A DNA stretch of 64,000 nt from Mycobacterium sp. E2479 (lineage in GTDB: Bacteria; Actinomycetota; Actinomycetes; Mycobacteriales; Mycobacteriaceae): assembly GCF_001667925.1 (NCBI RefSeq), contig NZ_LZJR01000096.1, positions 62,001-126,000 on the forward strand. The letters are read 5' to 3'. Below, one piece after another: positions 14,849 to 23,211 of the stretch (positions within the stretch are counted from its first letter, which is position 1; every line of letters starts with the position of its first letter). Below the pieces are notes generated by a model. That model was not told the origin of the DNA. It made no database searches and saw only the letters and a list, made by a program, of their open reading frames with translations. A program made the translations under genes and the position numbers.

Positions 14849-15076
14849 ATGAGCCAGGATGACTTAAACACCGCCATCGAGCAACTTCGCTCTGCGCTCG
14901 ATGAGTACAAAGCACAGAAAAACCTGAACGCTTTTCGCCTATTTCATATGAGCGTGGGCGTTTCAACTACTTCAACACTTCAGCTAAAGGAAGCGGAATA
15001 CCTTGAGGCGCTCGGCGCCGCAGTGCTCGCCATCGGCGAAGAGATCCGGCAGATCCCCGCTTACGGAACTGTTTAA
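14849..15076 (+). CDS. Small hypothetical protein, 75 aa
   Basis: ATG 14849 has a strong ribosome binding site (GGAGGAGAGG). The protein is mainly helical: MSQDDLNTAIEQLRSALDEY, then a hydrophobic patch and LKEAEYLEALGAAVLAIGEE. No known family. The strong start signal supports it as a real gene in a decayed neighbourhood. Confidence 0.65.
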   Translation: MSQDDLNTAIEQLRSALDEYKAQKNLNAFRLFHMSVGVSTTSTLQLKEAEYLEALGAAVLAIGEEIRQIPAYGTV

Positions 15077-15247
15077 CCGTGCGGGATTAAGCAGCGTGAC
15101 GTGCTGACGATGCTGTTCGCCATAAGCTCCGGCGCGACATCGAGATTGTGGCGGCTCCGCCGTGCGGGGTGGGAGCGGGGCGGGCGGCTGCCGTCGATTC
15201 GACTGGCGGACGCGCTACTGGAGTGAGCGCCGGGAGCTGAGCGATCA

Positions 15248-15535
15248 GGCTATTGCTCTGGAGCCAGAATTTTCACAATTCCGCCAAAAGTCCGTGGTGA
15301 GTTGCAAGCTCAGGGTGTGATGCCTGGTGCGCAGATGGTCGCATTCAAGGACGCAACGCAGGCTGCATATTGCCCCGATCTCGATCAGGTTTTCCAATCG
15401 ATGTCGAACCCGCACGATCCAAACGATTCGTTTCGAGAAGTTGACGTGCGGTCGCATTCGCGCGTAGTTCCGTGGTCCCAAAAGTCTTTCCGGCGGTTTG
15501 CAGATTATTGCACATGCGTCAAAAGACCACGATAA
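15248..15535 (+). pseudogene. DUF732 C-terminal remnant
   Basis: One plus-strand frame contains GELQAQGVMPGAQMVAFKDA followed by TQAAYCPDLDQVF, the typical end of a DUF732 domain (helix, then aYCP). No signal peptide or first Cys region is found upstream, so only the C-terminal part survives. The frame continues to 15535 with unrelated sequence. The interval 15077-15247 holds no gene. Confidence 0.4.
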
Positions 15536-15536
15536 C
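15508..15536 (+). promoter_or_regulatory. Promoter of lipoprotein copy 1
   Basis: TTGCAC (15508-15513), 17 bases, GATAAC (15531-15536). The same layout with near-identical spacer sequence (TCAAAAGA) is found before the second copy at 20740-20768, which supports function. Confidence 0.55.
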
Positions 15537-15599
15537 ATCAGCTAGCCAACGGTAATTCTTTGCCGTTGGGTAGCTCTAGAAGCAGAAAGGCGTGAACCG

Positions 15600-15728
15600 A
15601 TGAGCGCGAGCAGCAAGAAAATACTGAAAGCTGTTGCAGCGGCCGCAGTGCTGACCGGTGTGATGCTGGGATCGTCGGGCTGCATAACGATCGACCTTGG
15701 AGGACCAACCAAAGTCGCAACAGAGTAA
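15600..15728 (+). CDS. Small lipoprotein, copy 1 (42 aa)
   Basis: MSASSKKILKAVAAAAVLTG, then VMLGSSGCITIDLGGPT. The Cys after LGSSG is a lipobox, so the mature lipid-anchored peptide is only about 15 residues. AGAAAGGCG precedes the ATG. A near-copy lies at 20831-20956. Function unknown; such tiny lipopeptides could be signals, membrane ligands or toxins (inference). Confidence 0.75.
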   Translation: MSASSKKILKAVAAAAVLTGVMLGSSGCITIDLGGPTKVATE

Positions 15729-15870
15729 TTCGCTGGCCGCGGCGCCTAGGACTGTCGCGCCTGCGCCCAAGGTCGGCAGCGACGGCATGCATGCCGTCAG
15801 ACGTTGCCCCGGTCGTAGATCGTGCGCACCGGTGCAAGCCGCCTGTGACGACTGCGCGCTGACGCAGAAG

Positions 15871-16065
15871 TCAGCTGGCCGACAAAGATGCAGCACCGTC
15901 GCGGCTGCCGACTGACTCGAAATCGCCTTGGGTTGCGCAGGATTCGCGCCGACGCCAACGTGATCTGGCGCCGGCCCCGGCCTGTCGCCAAACCGCGTCG
16001 GCGTCGCCTCGGTCCGCCGCTTTCATGAGATGGTTGGCTCGCTGTGTCAGCTCATCTTTGCTCAT
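15871..16065 (-). CDS. Small hypothetical protein with LTQRAN motif
   Basis: ATG 16065 opens MSKDELTQRANHLMKAADRG, then DADAVWRQ and an Arg-rich tail that may be a frameshifted end. The LTQRAN motif is shared with the gene remnant at 11211-11479, so both may belong to one small mycobacterial family. Function unknown. Confidence 0.4.
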   Translation of the reverse strand: MSKDELTQRANHLMKAADRGDADAVWRQAGAGARSRWRRRESCATQGDFESVGSRDGAASLSAS

Positions 16066-16360
16066 GCCAGTCCCCGCTTTTCGAACTCAAGGTATTCGAC
16101 GTTTTTAACCGATGCCGCTGTCCGGGACGAATCGATATCTGCCCATCCGGACTCTCGTGCGTGCGTAGTTGAGTACCTGTGTTAGGCGTTCAAGGGCGGC
16201 CTAGTGATTCGGCGCCGCTTGTCCATGGCGGATTGGCGAACTGCACCTCGCGTTTGTTGACCTGCGACCTGATCCGAACTAGCGGAACCGTAAAAGGAAG
16301 GCGGTTGCGCGGTATGGCCGCCAATGGTGACTATTGGTGCAGATACGAAGGGAACCGACC

Positions 16361-16654
16361 ATGAGGAAGCACATAATCGCTCCCATCGCCTGCTGTGCGG
16401 TCGCCATTTGCACACCTGGCCACGCAAACGCGTCACCAAACGATGACAGCTTCCTGGTCGCCCTCCGCGACAACAATGTCGTGGTGCCCCTATCGGTAGA
16501 CCCGATTCAGACTGCGCACTGGGTCTGCACGGCCCGGAAGAATGGACAGGCAACCGAAGAGATCGCTCACACAGACCGGGTCGCGCGTTTCTCCAGTCCG
16601 GCCGCGTTCGTGGACCTGGCTATCGAGTACTACTGCCCGCAGTTTCCGTCCTGA
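16361..16654 (+). CDS. Secreted DUF732 protein
   Basis: A 97-residue protein with a signal peptide (MRKHIIAPIACCAVAICTPG ... HANA) and a full DUF732 domain: DDSFLVALRDNNVVVPLSVD, AHWVCTARKNGQ and VDLAIEYYCPQFPS. The two Cys (WVC and YYCP) are the conserved pair. The start at 16361 has GAAGGGAA upstream. Function of the family is unknown. Confidence 0.85.
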   Translation: MRKHIIAPIACCAVAICTPGHANASPNDDSFLVALRDNNVVVPLSVDPIQTAHWVCTARKNGQATEEIAHTDRVARFSSPAAFVDLAIEYYCPQFPS

Positions 16655-16739
16655 CTAGCGGTGCCAGTCAAAATGCCGTGCCGCCGAATCGACGTGGCAG
16701 ACGCGGTGCTCGATTGACGCCCCCGCCAATTCGTGGCTG

Positions 16740-17015
16740 CTATCCGGCGGAGCGAGCATTCGCGCGTGTCGGAAAATCCCTCCACGACACCACCTCGGGA
16801 TGCTTTTTAAGCAGAGCCCTGCGCTGACGCTCCGTCATGCCGCCCCACACCCCGAACTCAACCCTGTTATCCAGCGCCTCGGCCCCGCACTCTGTCATCA
16901 CTGGGCACCGACGGCAGATAACCGCAGCCTCACGCTGTTTGGCCCCCCGCACAAATAGTGCGTCGGGATCTGTTCCCCTACAGAGCGCCTTCGATACCCA
17001 AGCGCGATCGTCCAT
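16740..17015 (-). CDS. WhiB4-like iron-sulfur redox regulator
   Basis: A 91-residue WhiB protein. Four cluster Cys are present: KALCRG, then CRRCPVMTEC (C-x2-C-x5-C), followed by the G-V-W-G-G turn and a basic tail (TERQRRALLKKHPEVVSWRD) that contacts DNA. The sequence is very close to what I recall of WhiB4 (Rv3681c), including DPDALFVRGA and HPEVVSW. WhiB4 is a redox-sensing regulator encoded elsewhere in mycobacterial genomes, so this is probably an extra, accessory paralog. I chose ATG 17015; the frame extends upstream to 17195 without WhiB similarity. Confidence 0.85.
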   Translation of the reverse strand: MDDRAWVSKALCRGTDPDALFVRGAKQREAAVICRRCPVMTECGAEALDNRVEFGVWGGMTERQRRALLKKHPEVVSWRDFPTRANARSAG

Positions 17016-17486
17016 GGGCCCAGCGCCCGACGTGCTGTTTGCGGGCGCAAGATTTATGGGCCGTGCGGCCCGTCTTTCTGCTAACAACGAGCTGATCCTT
17101 CGTCCCGGCCGGCCGCAAAATTTTGCGACCGCCTCCCCTGATGCCTGGGGTGTGCGCCACATCGGCCCGGATGTGTGGCGTGACCCACGTTGCATAAATT
17201 ATGCGATTCGGCATCGATTGCGCAACCCGATTCTGGCACGCGCGTACCTTTTGCATGATCAAACCCCGGAGTTGGCAGACCCGCACTCTGGCGACGTTTC
17301 TTCAAAGCTGCGGGATGGGTAGGCAGTGTTCAGCAGCGCGGCGGGGCTAGCACCGCCAGCGCTGCTAGCTCTCGGCGGTCAACAAAGCGGCCGCCGAGGG
17401 CGCTTTTACTCAAGCAGTTGCCCTGCAGCGCAACGCCATTAACCCGTGTTCCCGGGGTTCACGCTCGGGTCGTCGACGTCCGACAG
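17016..17486. other. Intergenic region with hairpin at 17371-17404
   Basis: No gene is supported. CTCGGCGG (17371-17378) pairs with CCGCCGAG (17391-17398), followed by GGCGCTTTT, a likely intrinsic terminator reading rightward, although no plus-strand gene is evident before it. Confidence 0.4.
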
Positions 17487-18158
17487 TCAGTACTCAAGCC
17501 CGTATCCGCCGCGCAAGTCCCGGTGCGCGGCCTCTAGGGTGCGGTCGCACAGGTCCACGAGCGCGTCGAGGTCGAGATCCGATTCCCGGCCCAACCTGTC
17601 CAGCCACACCGTCTCTACCTTCCTCAGCTCGGACCACTTGAGCTCGCCCTCGTAGTACACGGTCACGTCCTCCTGCGGGGCAGGGCAGGCAGTGGTCTGC
17701 GCCAATTGCCGCTTGCATGAATCCAATTGGGTCAGTGAGTAGCCGTGCTCGCGGAACTGACGATCCCACTGGTCGAGCAGGAGACTTACCGCGTCACGCA
17801 CCGGTGGTGCGGCGTAGACCATCAGCTCGGCTACCCCATCGTCGAGGCCCAGCCGCATGCGGAAGTCATACAGCTCTCGGATGGCCTCGGCGCGGCGCTG
17901 GCTGGCGATCTCCTCGGCGGTGCCGGACCCCTCGTATTGTGCCGCGCGTTTGACATATATGGTCGCGGAGATCAGCGACTTCAATACGGCCTTCTTGTCA
18001 TCGGCCGCCCGCTTCTCGAAATCGAGGACACGTTCGTGACGGCGGTCTGCCACCTTATTCCTGGCGTCGATACGCTTCGTCCAGATCGCGACGGCGGCGC
18101 TCGAAATCACGGATGCAAGCGGTACGAGCGCGTTGCCCACCAACGTCATCCAGTTCAT
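17487..18158 (-). CDS. Membrane-anchored coiled-coil hypothetical protein
   Basis: A 223-residue protein: an N-terminal hydrophobic anchor (LVGNALVPLASVISSAAVAI), then a basic and helical stretch (RHERVLDFEKRAADDKKAVL), a middle region with many charged helices and a C-terminal acidic helix (DLDLDALVDLCDRTLEAAHR). This resembles phage- or island-borne orphan proteins with a single anchor; no named domain. The small secreted gene upstream starts separately. Confidence 0.7.
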   Translation of the reverse strand: MNWMTLVGNALVPLASVISSAAVAIWTKRIDARNKVADRRHERVLDFEKRAADDKKAVLKSLISATIYVKRAAQYEGSGTAEEIASQRRAEAIRELYDFRMRLGLDDGVAELMVYAAPPVRDAVSLLLDQWDRQFREHGYSLTQLDSCKRQLAQTTACPAPQEDVTVYYEGELKWSELRKVETVWLDRLGRESDLDLDALVDLCDRTLEAAHRDLRGGYGLEY

Positions 18159-18168
18159 TCGTCGACCC

Positions 18169-18429
18169 CTACCCGCAGTAGCCAGGGGGCGGCGACGGGG
18201 CGTTACGCGGGACCGCCCCGGTTTGATTACAGAGGCCCGATTCTGAGTGCGGATTTTGAGATGCCGTCGGGTTTGGTCGGGGTGGATTCGGCGAGGCGGG
18301 GTCTGCGTTGGCTGTGGCCGCGGTCAGTCCCATCACCGCCATCGCCAACCCAGCGGCAAGCAGAATTCTGGCGGCGAATTTCGTCAGTTTGGGCTCAGTG
18401 GTGCGGTCGAGGTGATCGGTCGGAGTCAT
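18169..18429 (-). CDS. Small secreted proline-rich protein
   Basis: An 86-residue protein from ATG 18429 (AAAGGAAC upstream). A signal peptide (FAARILLAAGLAMAVMGLTA, cut after ANA) precedes a short mature part rich in Pro, Asn and Ser ending in a Cys-containing tail (GLCNQTG ... PGYCG). Function unknown. The two Cys could form a disulfide. Confidence 0.65.
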   Translation of the reverse strand: MTPTDHLDRTTEPKLTKFAARILLAAGLAMAVMGLTAATANADPASPNPPRPNPTASQNPHSESGLCNQTGAVPRNAPSPPPGYCG

Positions 18430-18776
18430 GATGTTCCTTTTGTGGTCGCGGCCCCCGGTGGGCCGCCCTGCAGGTAGGACCATCCCCGCCAATTGGACAG
18501 GTCTTCGACGACGCTTTCGGGGCACCGTTTGGCGCGGGGCCGGGGATCTGTGCAGGTAGTGGGGGGGCCCGTACCTAGTTCGAGGCTATTCCCGGGGCCA
18601 CAGGGTGTCTCGCGTTTTGTGGAATTGAGCGGTCGGCGGACTCGAGACCATTGATTTCCGAGTGGCGGCGGTGGCGCTTCACCATGCGGCTCCGAGCAGA
18701 GCGAGCCGCTGCGATCGATAGTCACGGCGGATGTGTGCTGCTGTAAGACGGCTGCGGCGTGATGTGCCGATGGCAA
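18430..18776. other. No gene seen
   Basis: One long minus-strand frame spans this stretch but its composition is that of GC-rich noncoding sequence, with no domain and no ribosome binding site. Confidence 0.5.
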
Positions 18777-19562
18777 TCAAACGGTGGCGACGTATCCGCC
18801 GTCGATGCGGTAGTCGGATCCGGTGACATTTCCCGCACGGTCGCTGGCGAGGAACACAACGAGGTCGGCGACCTCCTCCGGAGTGGTGAACCGCCCCGTT
18901 GGCGCGGAGCTTGCGAGCTCCGCCCTGACCTCGTCGGCCGTCTGACCTTTGACCGCGGCGAACCCGTCGGCCATCCCACCCCGCTCCATCCACTTCTCGG
19001 TCGACACCGCGCCCGGGCTGACCGAATTGACGCGAATGTTTTTCGGCGCCAGATCTTTTGACAATGCCTTGGCAAAGTTGGCGACGGCTGCCTTCGCGGC
19101 GCAGTAGTCGTAGGTGTTCGGGCCAGGCGAATAGGCGCTGATCGAGCTGACGATGACGATCGAACCGCCCCCGCGCCGCTCGATCTCTGGCAGCGCCGCG
19201 CGGGTCGGGCGGACGACAGCCATCACGTTGAGATCCCACGACTTCTGCCATTCGTCGTCCGAAATGCCGGCGAGTCCATCCGGCCGGACCGTGGCGCCGC
19301 CGACGTTGTTGATCAAAACGTCGATCCCGCCGCGGCGGCTCGCCGCCGCGATCAGTTCTTCGGCAGCACCGGGCTGGGTAAGGTCCACCGACACATACGA
19401 CACCTGCCCGCTTTCCTCAAGCAGGGGCAGCCCCTTACCAGGCGTCCGTGACCCGGCTACCACATGCGCGCCCGCGTCGACGAGGGCCTTGGTCACCGCG
19501 AAACCGATGCCTTTGCTGGCCCCGGTGACGACGGCAATCTTTCCCGACAGATGCAGCTCCAT
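18777..19562 (-). CDS. Short-chain dehydrogenase/reductase
   Basis: A 261-residue classical SDR. NAD(P)-binding TGASKGIG at residues 14-21, the structural NNVGG, the active-site Ser in VIVSSISAYS, catalytic YDYCAAK and the C-terminal GSDYRIDGGYV. It would oxidise or reduce an alcohol/ketone in the cytoplasm; the substrate is unknown. An Arg after the TGASKGIG region is absent, so cofactor preference cannot be told. It stands alone, without an obvious operon. Confidence 0.92.
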   Translation of the reverse strand: MELHLSGKIAVVTGASKGIGFAVTKALVDAGAHVVAGSRTPGKGLPLLEESGQVSYVSVDLTQPGAAEELIAAASRRGGIDVLINNVGGATVRPDGLAGISDDEWQKSWDLNVMAVVRPTRAALPEIERRGGGSIVIVSSISAYSPGPNTYDYCAAKAAVANFAKALSKDLAPKNIRVNSVSPGAVSTEKWMERGGMADGFAAVKGQTADEVRAELASSAPTGRFTTPEEVADLVVFLASDRAGNVTGSDYRIDGGYVATV

Positions 19563-19800
19563 CTGCGCTCCTTCAACCGCCGTGCGCGCATGACGCTACT
19601 CCGTGGCTTCGGCTGGTGGCGGCACTTCCTCGTGCTGCGTGGGCGCCTCGCGGGCCGTTGCCCCCTTCAGATGATGCGCAGAGGATCGAGTGGAACTCAT
19701 GCGGCGAAGTGACCAACGTCACGTTTAGAATCCTGCTATGGGTTGGGCGAACACTCGTTCACTACCTATCGTGGAAGCGTGCAGCACAAAAGGGGGGTCA

Positions 19801-19953
19801 GTGGAGCAGCTTTGTGATGATCTACGCCGATTCGCTATTCAGATACGGCAGATCGGGTTTTCCGTCAACGGCGGCGTGGGGGAAAGAGAATGCCTGGACC
19901 TCAGCGATCGTATGCTGGCAGCGGTTCAACGAGCTGAGTCCAGGAAAGGCTGA
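19801..19953 (+). CDS. Small hypothetical protein, 50 aa
   Basis: GTG 19801 is preceded by AAAAGGGGGG, a good ribosome binding site. It reads VEQLCDDLRRFAIQIRQIGF, then SVNGGVGERECLDLSDRMLA, two helices with a short turn. An ATG 63 bases upstream is in frame. Function unknown. Confidence 0.5.
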   Translation: MEQLCDDLRRFAIQIRQIGFSVNGGVGERECLDLSDRMLAAVQRAESRKG

Positions 19954-20017
19954 GCCTTAAATCGTCCAGGCAACTTCGATTTCCCGTCCCGGCGGGCCAC
20001 TTCGAGGGACTGGCGGC

Positions 20018-20353
20018 TTATCGACTGGAGTGCATCGCCGGGCAGTCTCCGCGCCAACACGCTGGGTTGCGTCTGGTTTCCTCGTTGCTGACCAACACCA
20101 CCAGAGCCACACCCAAGAGAATCAACAACGGCACGAACACCAGCGGGTACGCAGCGACCACGGCCAAGCCGATGAGCGTTGCCGGTACCACCAACAACAT
20201 TGCCGCCGTCGGACCCCGATTGTTTGAGTCGACGCTCCTCGCGACCCTCACGAGGGCCGCGAACGCCGCAGTCGCCCATGGATGCTGATCCGGCCACCTA
20301 CCATACGAGCGACGGGTCTTGAGGCCGCAACCCATGCAGATCTGCCCACTCAC
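20018..20353 (-). CDS. Small membrane protein with N-terminal Cys motif
   Basis: A 111-residue protein from GTG 20353. The N terminus has CMGC, then a basic region. Two adjacent membrane segments (AAMLLVVPATLIGLAVVAAY, LVFVPLLILLGVALVVLV) form a hairpin. The tail is polar with two Cys. It looks like a small mycobacterial membrane protein, but the tail may be frameshifted. No operon partner. Confidence 0.5.
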   Translation of the reverse strand: MSGQICMGCGLKTRRSYGRWPDQHPWATAAFAALVRVARSVDSNNRGPTAAMLLVVPATLIGLAVVAAYPLVFVPLLILLGVALVVLVSNEETRRNPACWRGDCPAMHSSR

Positions 20354-20739
20354 CCGCTTATGGTGTCATCGCGTCGGCAGATCAGCATCTCCAGGGCTTA
20401 CCGTGACGCGTTCGACGTCGCCGCATCATTCCCAAGCCGGCGACGTCCGCGGGAACGGTGCGACCAGGGCGATAGTCGCCCACCCCGGGAGCGCGGCAAA
20501 GCCGTTGTCCCTTTGATGAATTGGTAGCGTTACTCGTCGCCTGCGGGTATGGCCGGAACAGCTCTACGCGGCTGGGAGCAACGCCGCGGCGGTTGTTTTC
20601 CCTTTGAGCCTGCATGATCTCCGGGTGGACGAATACCGCGTTTGGGACACCGAAGCCCTATCGCAAATCCACGGACTTGGTGGTGGGGCTGAATTCACGC
20701 CGCCGAGTTATTAAAAGAGCGTTTGCGCGATTTGCGCAA
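20354..20739. other. No gene seen
   Basis: No reading frame here has a plausible start or domain. The last 20 bases contain TTGCGC repeats leading into the lipoprotein promoter. Confidence 0.45.
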
Positions 20740-20768
20740 TATTGCGCACATGTCAAAAGAGCGCGATA
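20740..20768 (+). promoter_or_regulatory. Promoter of lipoprotein copy 2
   Basis: TTGCGC (20740-20745), a 17-base spacer, GATAAC (20763-20768). Conserved with 15508-15536. Confidence 0.55.
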
Positions 20769-20830
20769 ACATCAGCTCACCGGCGGGAGCTTTTGCCACG
20801 GTTATCTCTACCAGCAGAAAGGCGAAACCG

Positions 20831-20956
20831 ATGAGCGCAAGCAAGAAGATTCTGAAAGGCGCCGCACTGGTCGCGGTGTTGACCGGTGTGATGCTGGGGT
20901 CGTCGGGCTGCATAACGATCGACCTTGGGGCACCAAACTCGGCCTTGATGAAGTAA
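20831..20956 (+). CDS. Small lipoprotein, copy 2 (41 aa)
   Basis: MSASKKILKGAALVAVLTGV, then MLGSSGCITIDLGAPNSALM. Same lipobox (LGSSGC) and same post-Cys sequence ITIDLG as the gene at 15600-15728, with the upstream promoter and downstream flank also similar. This is therefore a duplicated locus of about 450 bp. Conservation of the lipobox and the ITIDLG motif, while the rest drifts, suggests these residues matter. Confidence 0.78.
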   Translation: MSASKKILKGAALVAVLTGVMLGSSGCITIDLGAPNSALMK

Positions 20957-21152
20957 CTGAGCCGCCTCGGCGCTGCAGATGTCGTTGTTCTAATGGCGGC
21001 ATCGGATGGTGTGGGCGACAAAGGGTCGGACATCGAGCGCACCAGTGCAGGCGTGCGACGACTCACCGCTGACGTCGCACTGGGCTGCCCGGCAAAGTCG
21101 CCAGCAGCTTCGCCGCTGTCGGCTGACTGGATTTCGCCCGCGAGTTAATTGG

Positions 21153-21365
21153 CTATCTTGGTCGACGCCGTCGAGGTATCTGACGGGGCCGTCGCGGACG
21201 GAATGCGTCCTTGACCTTTTCACCCGCGTCTCTCAGGTGAGCCGCCCGCTGATCAGCTCTGCCCTCAGCCTCCAGCACTGGATCGTTGGTCGCGCGGCCG
21301 AACGCGACCTTGATTTTTCCCGTGACCTGGTCCACCTTGTTCCGGTCTTTATTCGCAGCGCTCAC
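21153..21365 (-). CDS. CsbD-family stress protein
   Basis: From GTG 21365: MSAANKDRNKVDQVTGKIKV, then AFGRATNDPVLEAEGRADQR and AGEKVKDAF. This is the CsbD pattern (small, hydrophilic, helical, K-x-G-K-x-K-x-x-G). CsbD proteins are induced by general stress in other bacteria; their biochemical role is unknown. After KDAF an Arg/Pro-rich tail of about 16 residues is unlike the family and may come from a late frameshift. Confidence 0.75.
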   Translation of the reverse strand: MSAANKDRNKVDQVTGKIKVAFGRATNDPVLEAEGRADQRAAHLRDAGEKVKDAFRPRRPRQIPRRRRPR

Positions 21366-21564
21366 CAGCGTGTCCTTCTCTCCCAGTTCGGACTATGCGT
21401 TATTACGGGCTACCCCATTTCGACCTGACCCACTCCGCTGGGCAACCGTGGGCGCGAGCGGATGTGGTGACCACGTTGGCCGCCGCTTTCTCATAGACGT
21501 GGCGGATGCGCTGCCGAATGGGGACGTGCTGAACCGCGAATGGGCTGTGACCCGGTGCTTTGTC

Positions 21565-22392
21565 CTAATGGTGGCTCGACTCGTCCATCACGGCAAAATC
21601 TAGCCACATGCGCTTTTTAATCGCGCCTAAATGAGCCAGCGCGACGACGATTAAACTACTGAACGCACCGCCTGAAATCCCCACCAGCAATGCCATCAAC
21701 ACTTTATGTTGAGGTGCCAGTTCCCAGCGTTGGAGAATGGGCGCAGCCAGCCCTTCATAGACTCCGACCAAGACAGCAAACGACGCCACTGGAATTTTGA
21801 ACAACAGAAACCGCTGCTGTCCGGTAGTTAATTCTATCCCCAAGTGCGGCAAAAATTTTATCGCGAAAGAATAAAGCGAACCCGTCAGCAGGACGCTGCC
21901 TGCCGCGGAGACGAAGCCAAAAATCATCAAATTTACTACCAACGGAAAGGTAAGAAAATGAGCGATACATAGCTGTATCCAGAAGATGACTGCTAGTAAT
22001 ACGCCGCCCCAGATTCCCACGATCAAGGGGTTGAGAACGCGCGCTATGACCGCATCACCCAGCCGAATTTTGATTTTTGGAAAAACGATCCGGTTCAACA
22101 ACAAACAAATTATCGACGCCCCGACGAAGCCTATGACCAACCCATAGATACCAACAAGAAGCATCCTGCTTGCGAACGCCGCGAACTGTCCAGCAGCAGT
22201 CGCAGTCCGAGAAGCTTGGCCTACTTTAGGTCCACCCTGCGAGAATAAAGACAGTAAAGGAACTGTGATACCTTCCAGTATCGCGAACAACCAGACCAAA
22301 TGCCACGAAAGGTTGACGTCGGCTCTTAAATATCGCTCCGTCATCGAATTTCTGTCATTGGTGGCACACTCCCTTGACGGTTCATTCGGCAT
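21565..22392 (-). CDS. Multi-pass membrane protein, AT-richer than neighbours
   Basis: About 275 residues with six or seven membrane segments, for example LVWLFAILEGITVPLLSLFS, GIYGLVIGFVGASIICLLLN, IVGIWGGVLLAVIFWIQLCI, VVNLMIFGFVSAAGSVLLTG, LFKIPVASFAVLVGVYEGLA and VLMALLVGISGGAFSSLIVV. No known family. Codon use is far less GC-biased than the flanks (TTT, AAA and ATT codons are common), which suggests recent transfer. The start could be ATG 22392 or ATG 22344; the frame extends to 22518. Confidence 0.65.
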   Translation of the reverse strand: MPNEPSRECATNDRNSMTERYLRADVNLSWHLVWLFAILEGITVPLLSLFSQGGPKVGQASRTATAAGQFAAFASRMLLVGIYGLVIGFVGASIICLLLNRIVFPKIKIRLGDAVIARVLNPLIVGIWGGVLLAVIFWIQLCIAHFLTFPLVVNLMIFGFVSAAGSVLLTGSLYSFAIKFLPHLGIELTTGQQRFLLFKIPVASFAVLVGVYEGLAAPILQRWELAPQHKVLMALLVGISGGAFSSLIVVALAHLGAIKKRMWLDFAVMDESSHH

Positions 22393-22642
22393 TGCTCGAC
22401 GGAACCCCGTAGAGCGCGACCTGAACGCGTATCGCTTGCCGCCATTCGCGTTCATCAGGACATGCCCCTCATCGCAGGTGTGGGCGCTTAGCCAACGTCC
22501 AAACAATATCGCCATCACCGGCCGGGCGGATTAATTCAGCCGTCTGCTGCGGTCACGGCGCGCATCATTCTGCCGCATTCTGGTGAACGGCAGGCTGAGC
22601 TTGGACGTCGTAATCCGACCCCGAACGATGCGAAAGGATGCC

Positions 22643-23101
22643 TCAGCCGCTGGTGTGGACGATCAATACGTCGGTCTTGGCCCTGCGGGAGACTTCGGAC
22701 GGGACGGATCCCAACAGCCGACCGGCGACGCTACTGAGTCCGACGTTGCCGATGACCAGCAGGTCGGCAGCCACCTCTTCGACCAGCTGCACCAGCGCGT
22801 TGACCGGGGCACCGACGACCGGCTTCTCCTCGACGTTCTTGGCACCGGCTTTGTGCGCCCGCTCCCGGGCGTCCTGCAGGATCGCGTAGTAAGGCGCCTC
22901 ACCCACCAAGCGGTAGTCCTCGCCGTGGTCGCTCCCCGGCGGGATAGCGTAGCGACCCTTTTCTTCGCGCACAGGCGTATGCGCCGTCACAACAATCAAT
23001 GTCGCGTCGTGCTCCGCGGCGATCGCGCCCGCGCGCTCCACCGCACGCAGCGACGAGTCCGAGCCATCGGTGCCGACCACGACGGTCCTATAGGCGGTCA
23101 T
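22643..23101 (-). CDS. Universal stress protein, Rv1636-type
   Basis: A 152-residue UspA domain starting MTAYRTVVVGTDGSDSSLRA. The nucleotide-binding loop is GNVGLSSVAGRLLGSV, the usual G-x2-G-x9-G-S/T form of ATP- or cAMP-binding USPs, and it ends VSRRAKTDVLIVH. It is strongly similar to what I recall of Rv1636, a cAMP-binding USP. I chose ATG 23101 because the family starts there. The protein would act in the cytoplasm in stress responses. Confidence 0.9.
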   Translation of the reverse strand: MTAYRTVVVGTDGSDSSLRAVERAGAIAAEHDATLIVVTAHTPVREEKGRYAIPPGSDHGEDYRLVGEAPYYAILQDARERAHKAGAKNVEEKPVVGAPVNALVQLVEEVAADLLVIGNVGLSSVAGRLLGSVPSEVSRRAKTDVLIVHTSG

Positions 23102-23211
23102 TTCCCGCCCAGTGTAAGGCCCACGGGGGCGCATTGGAGTGAAAATCGATTTGTTCCGCAACCGACCTTTCGAGCCGAATCAGCCCGCGCCCGACCCGCC
23201 GGACTTCACAG

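Noticed and set aside
18426..18776. 116-codon minus-strand frame before the small secreted gene
   Set aside because: No start signal or domain; it overlaps the start of the better supported 18169-18429 gene in another frame.
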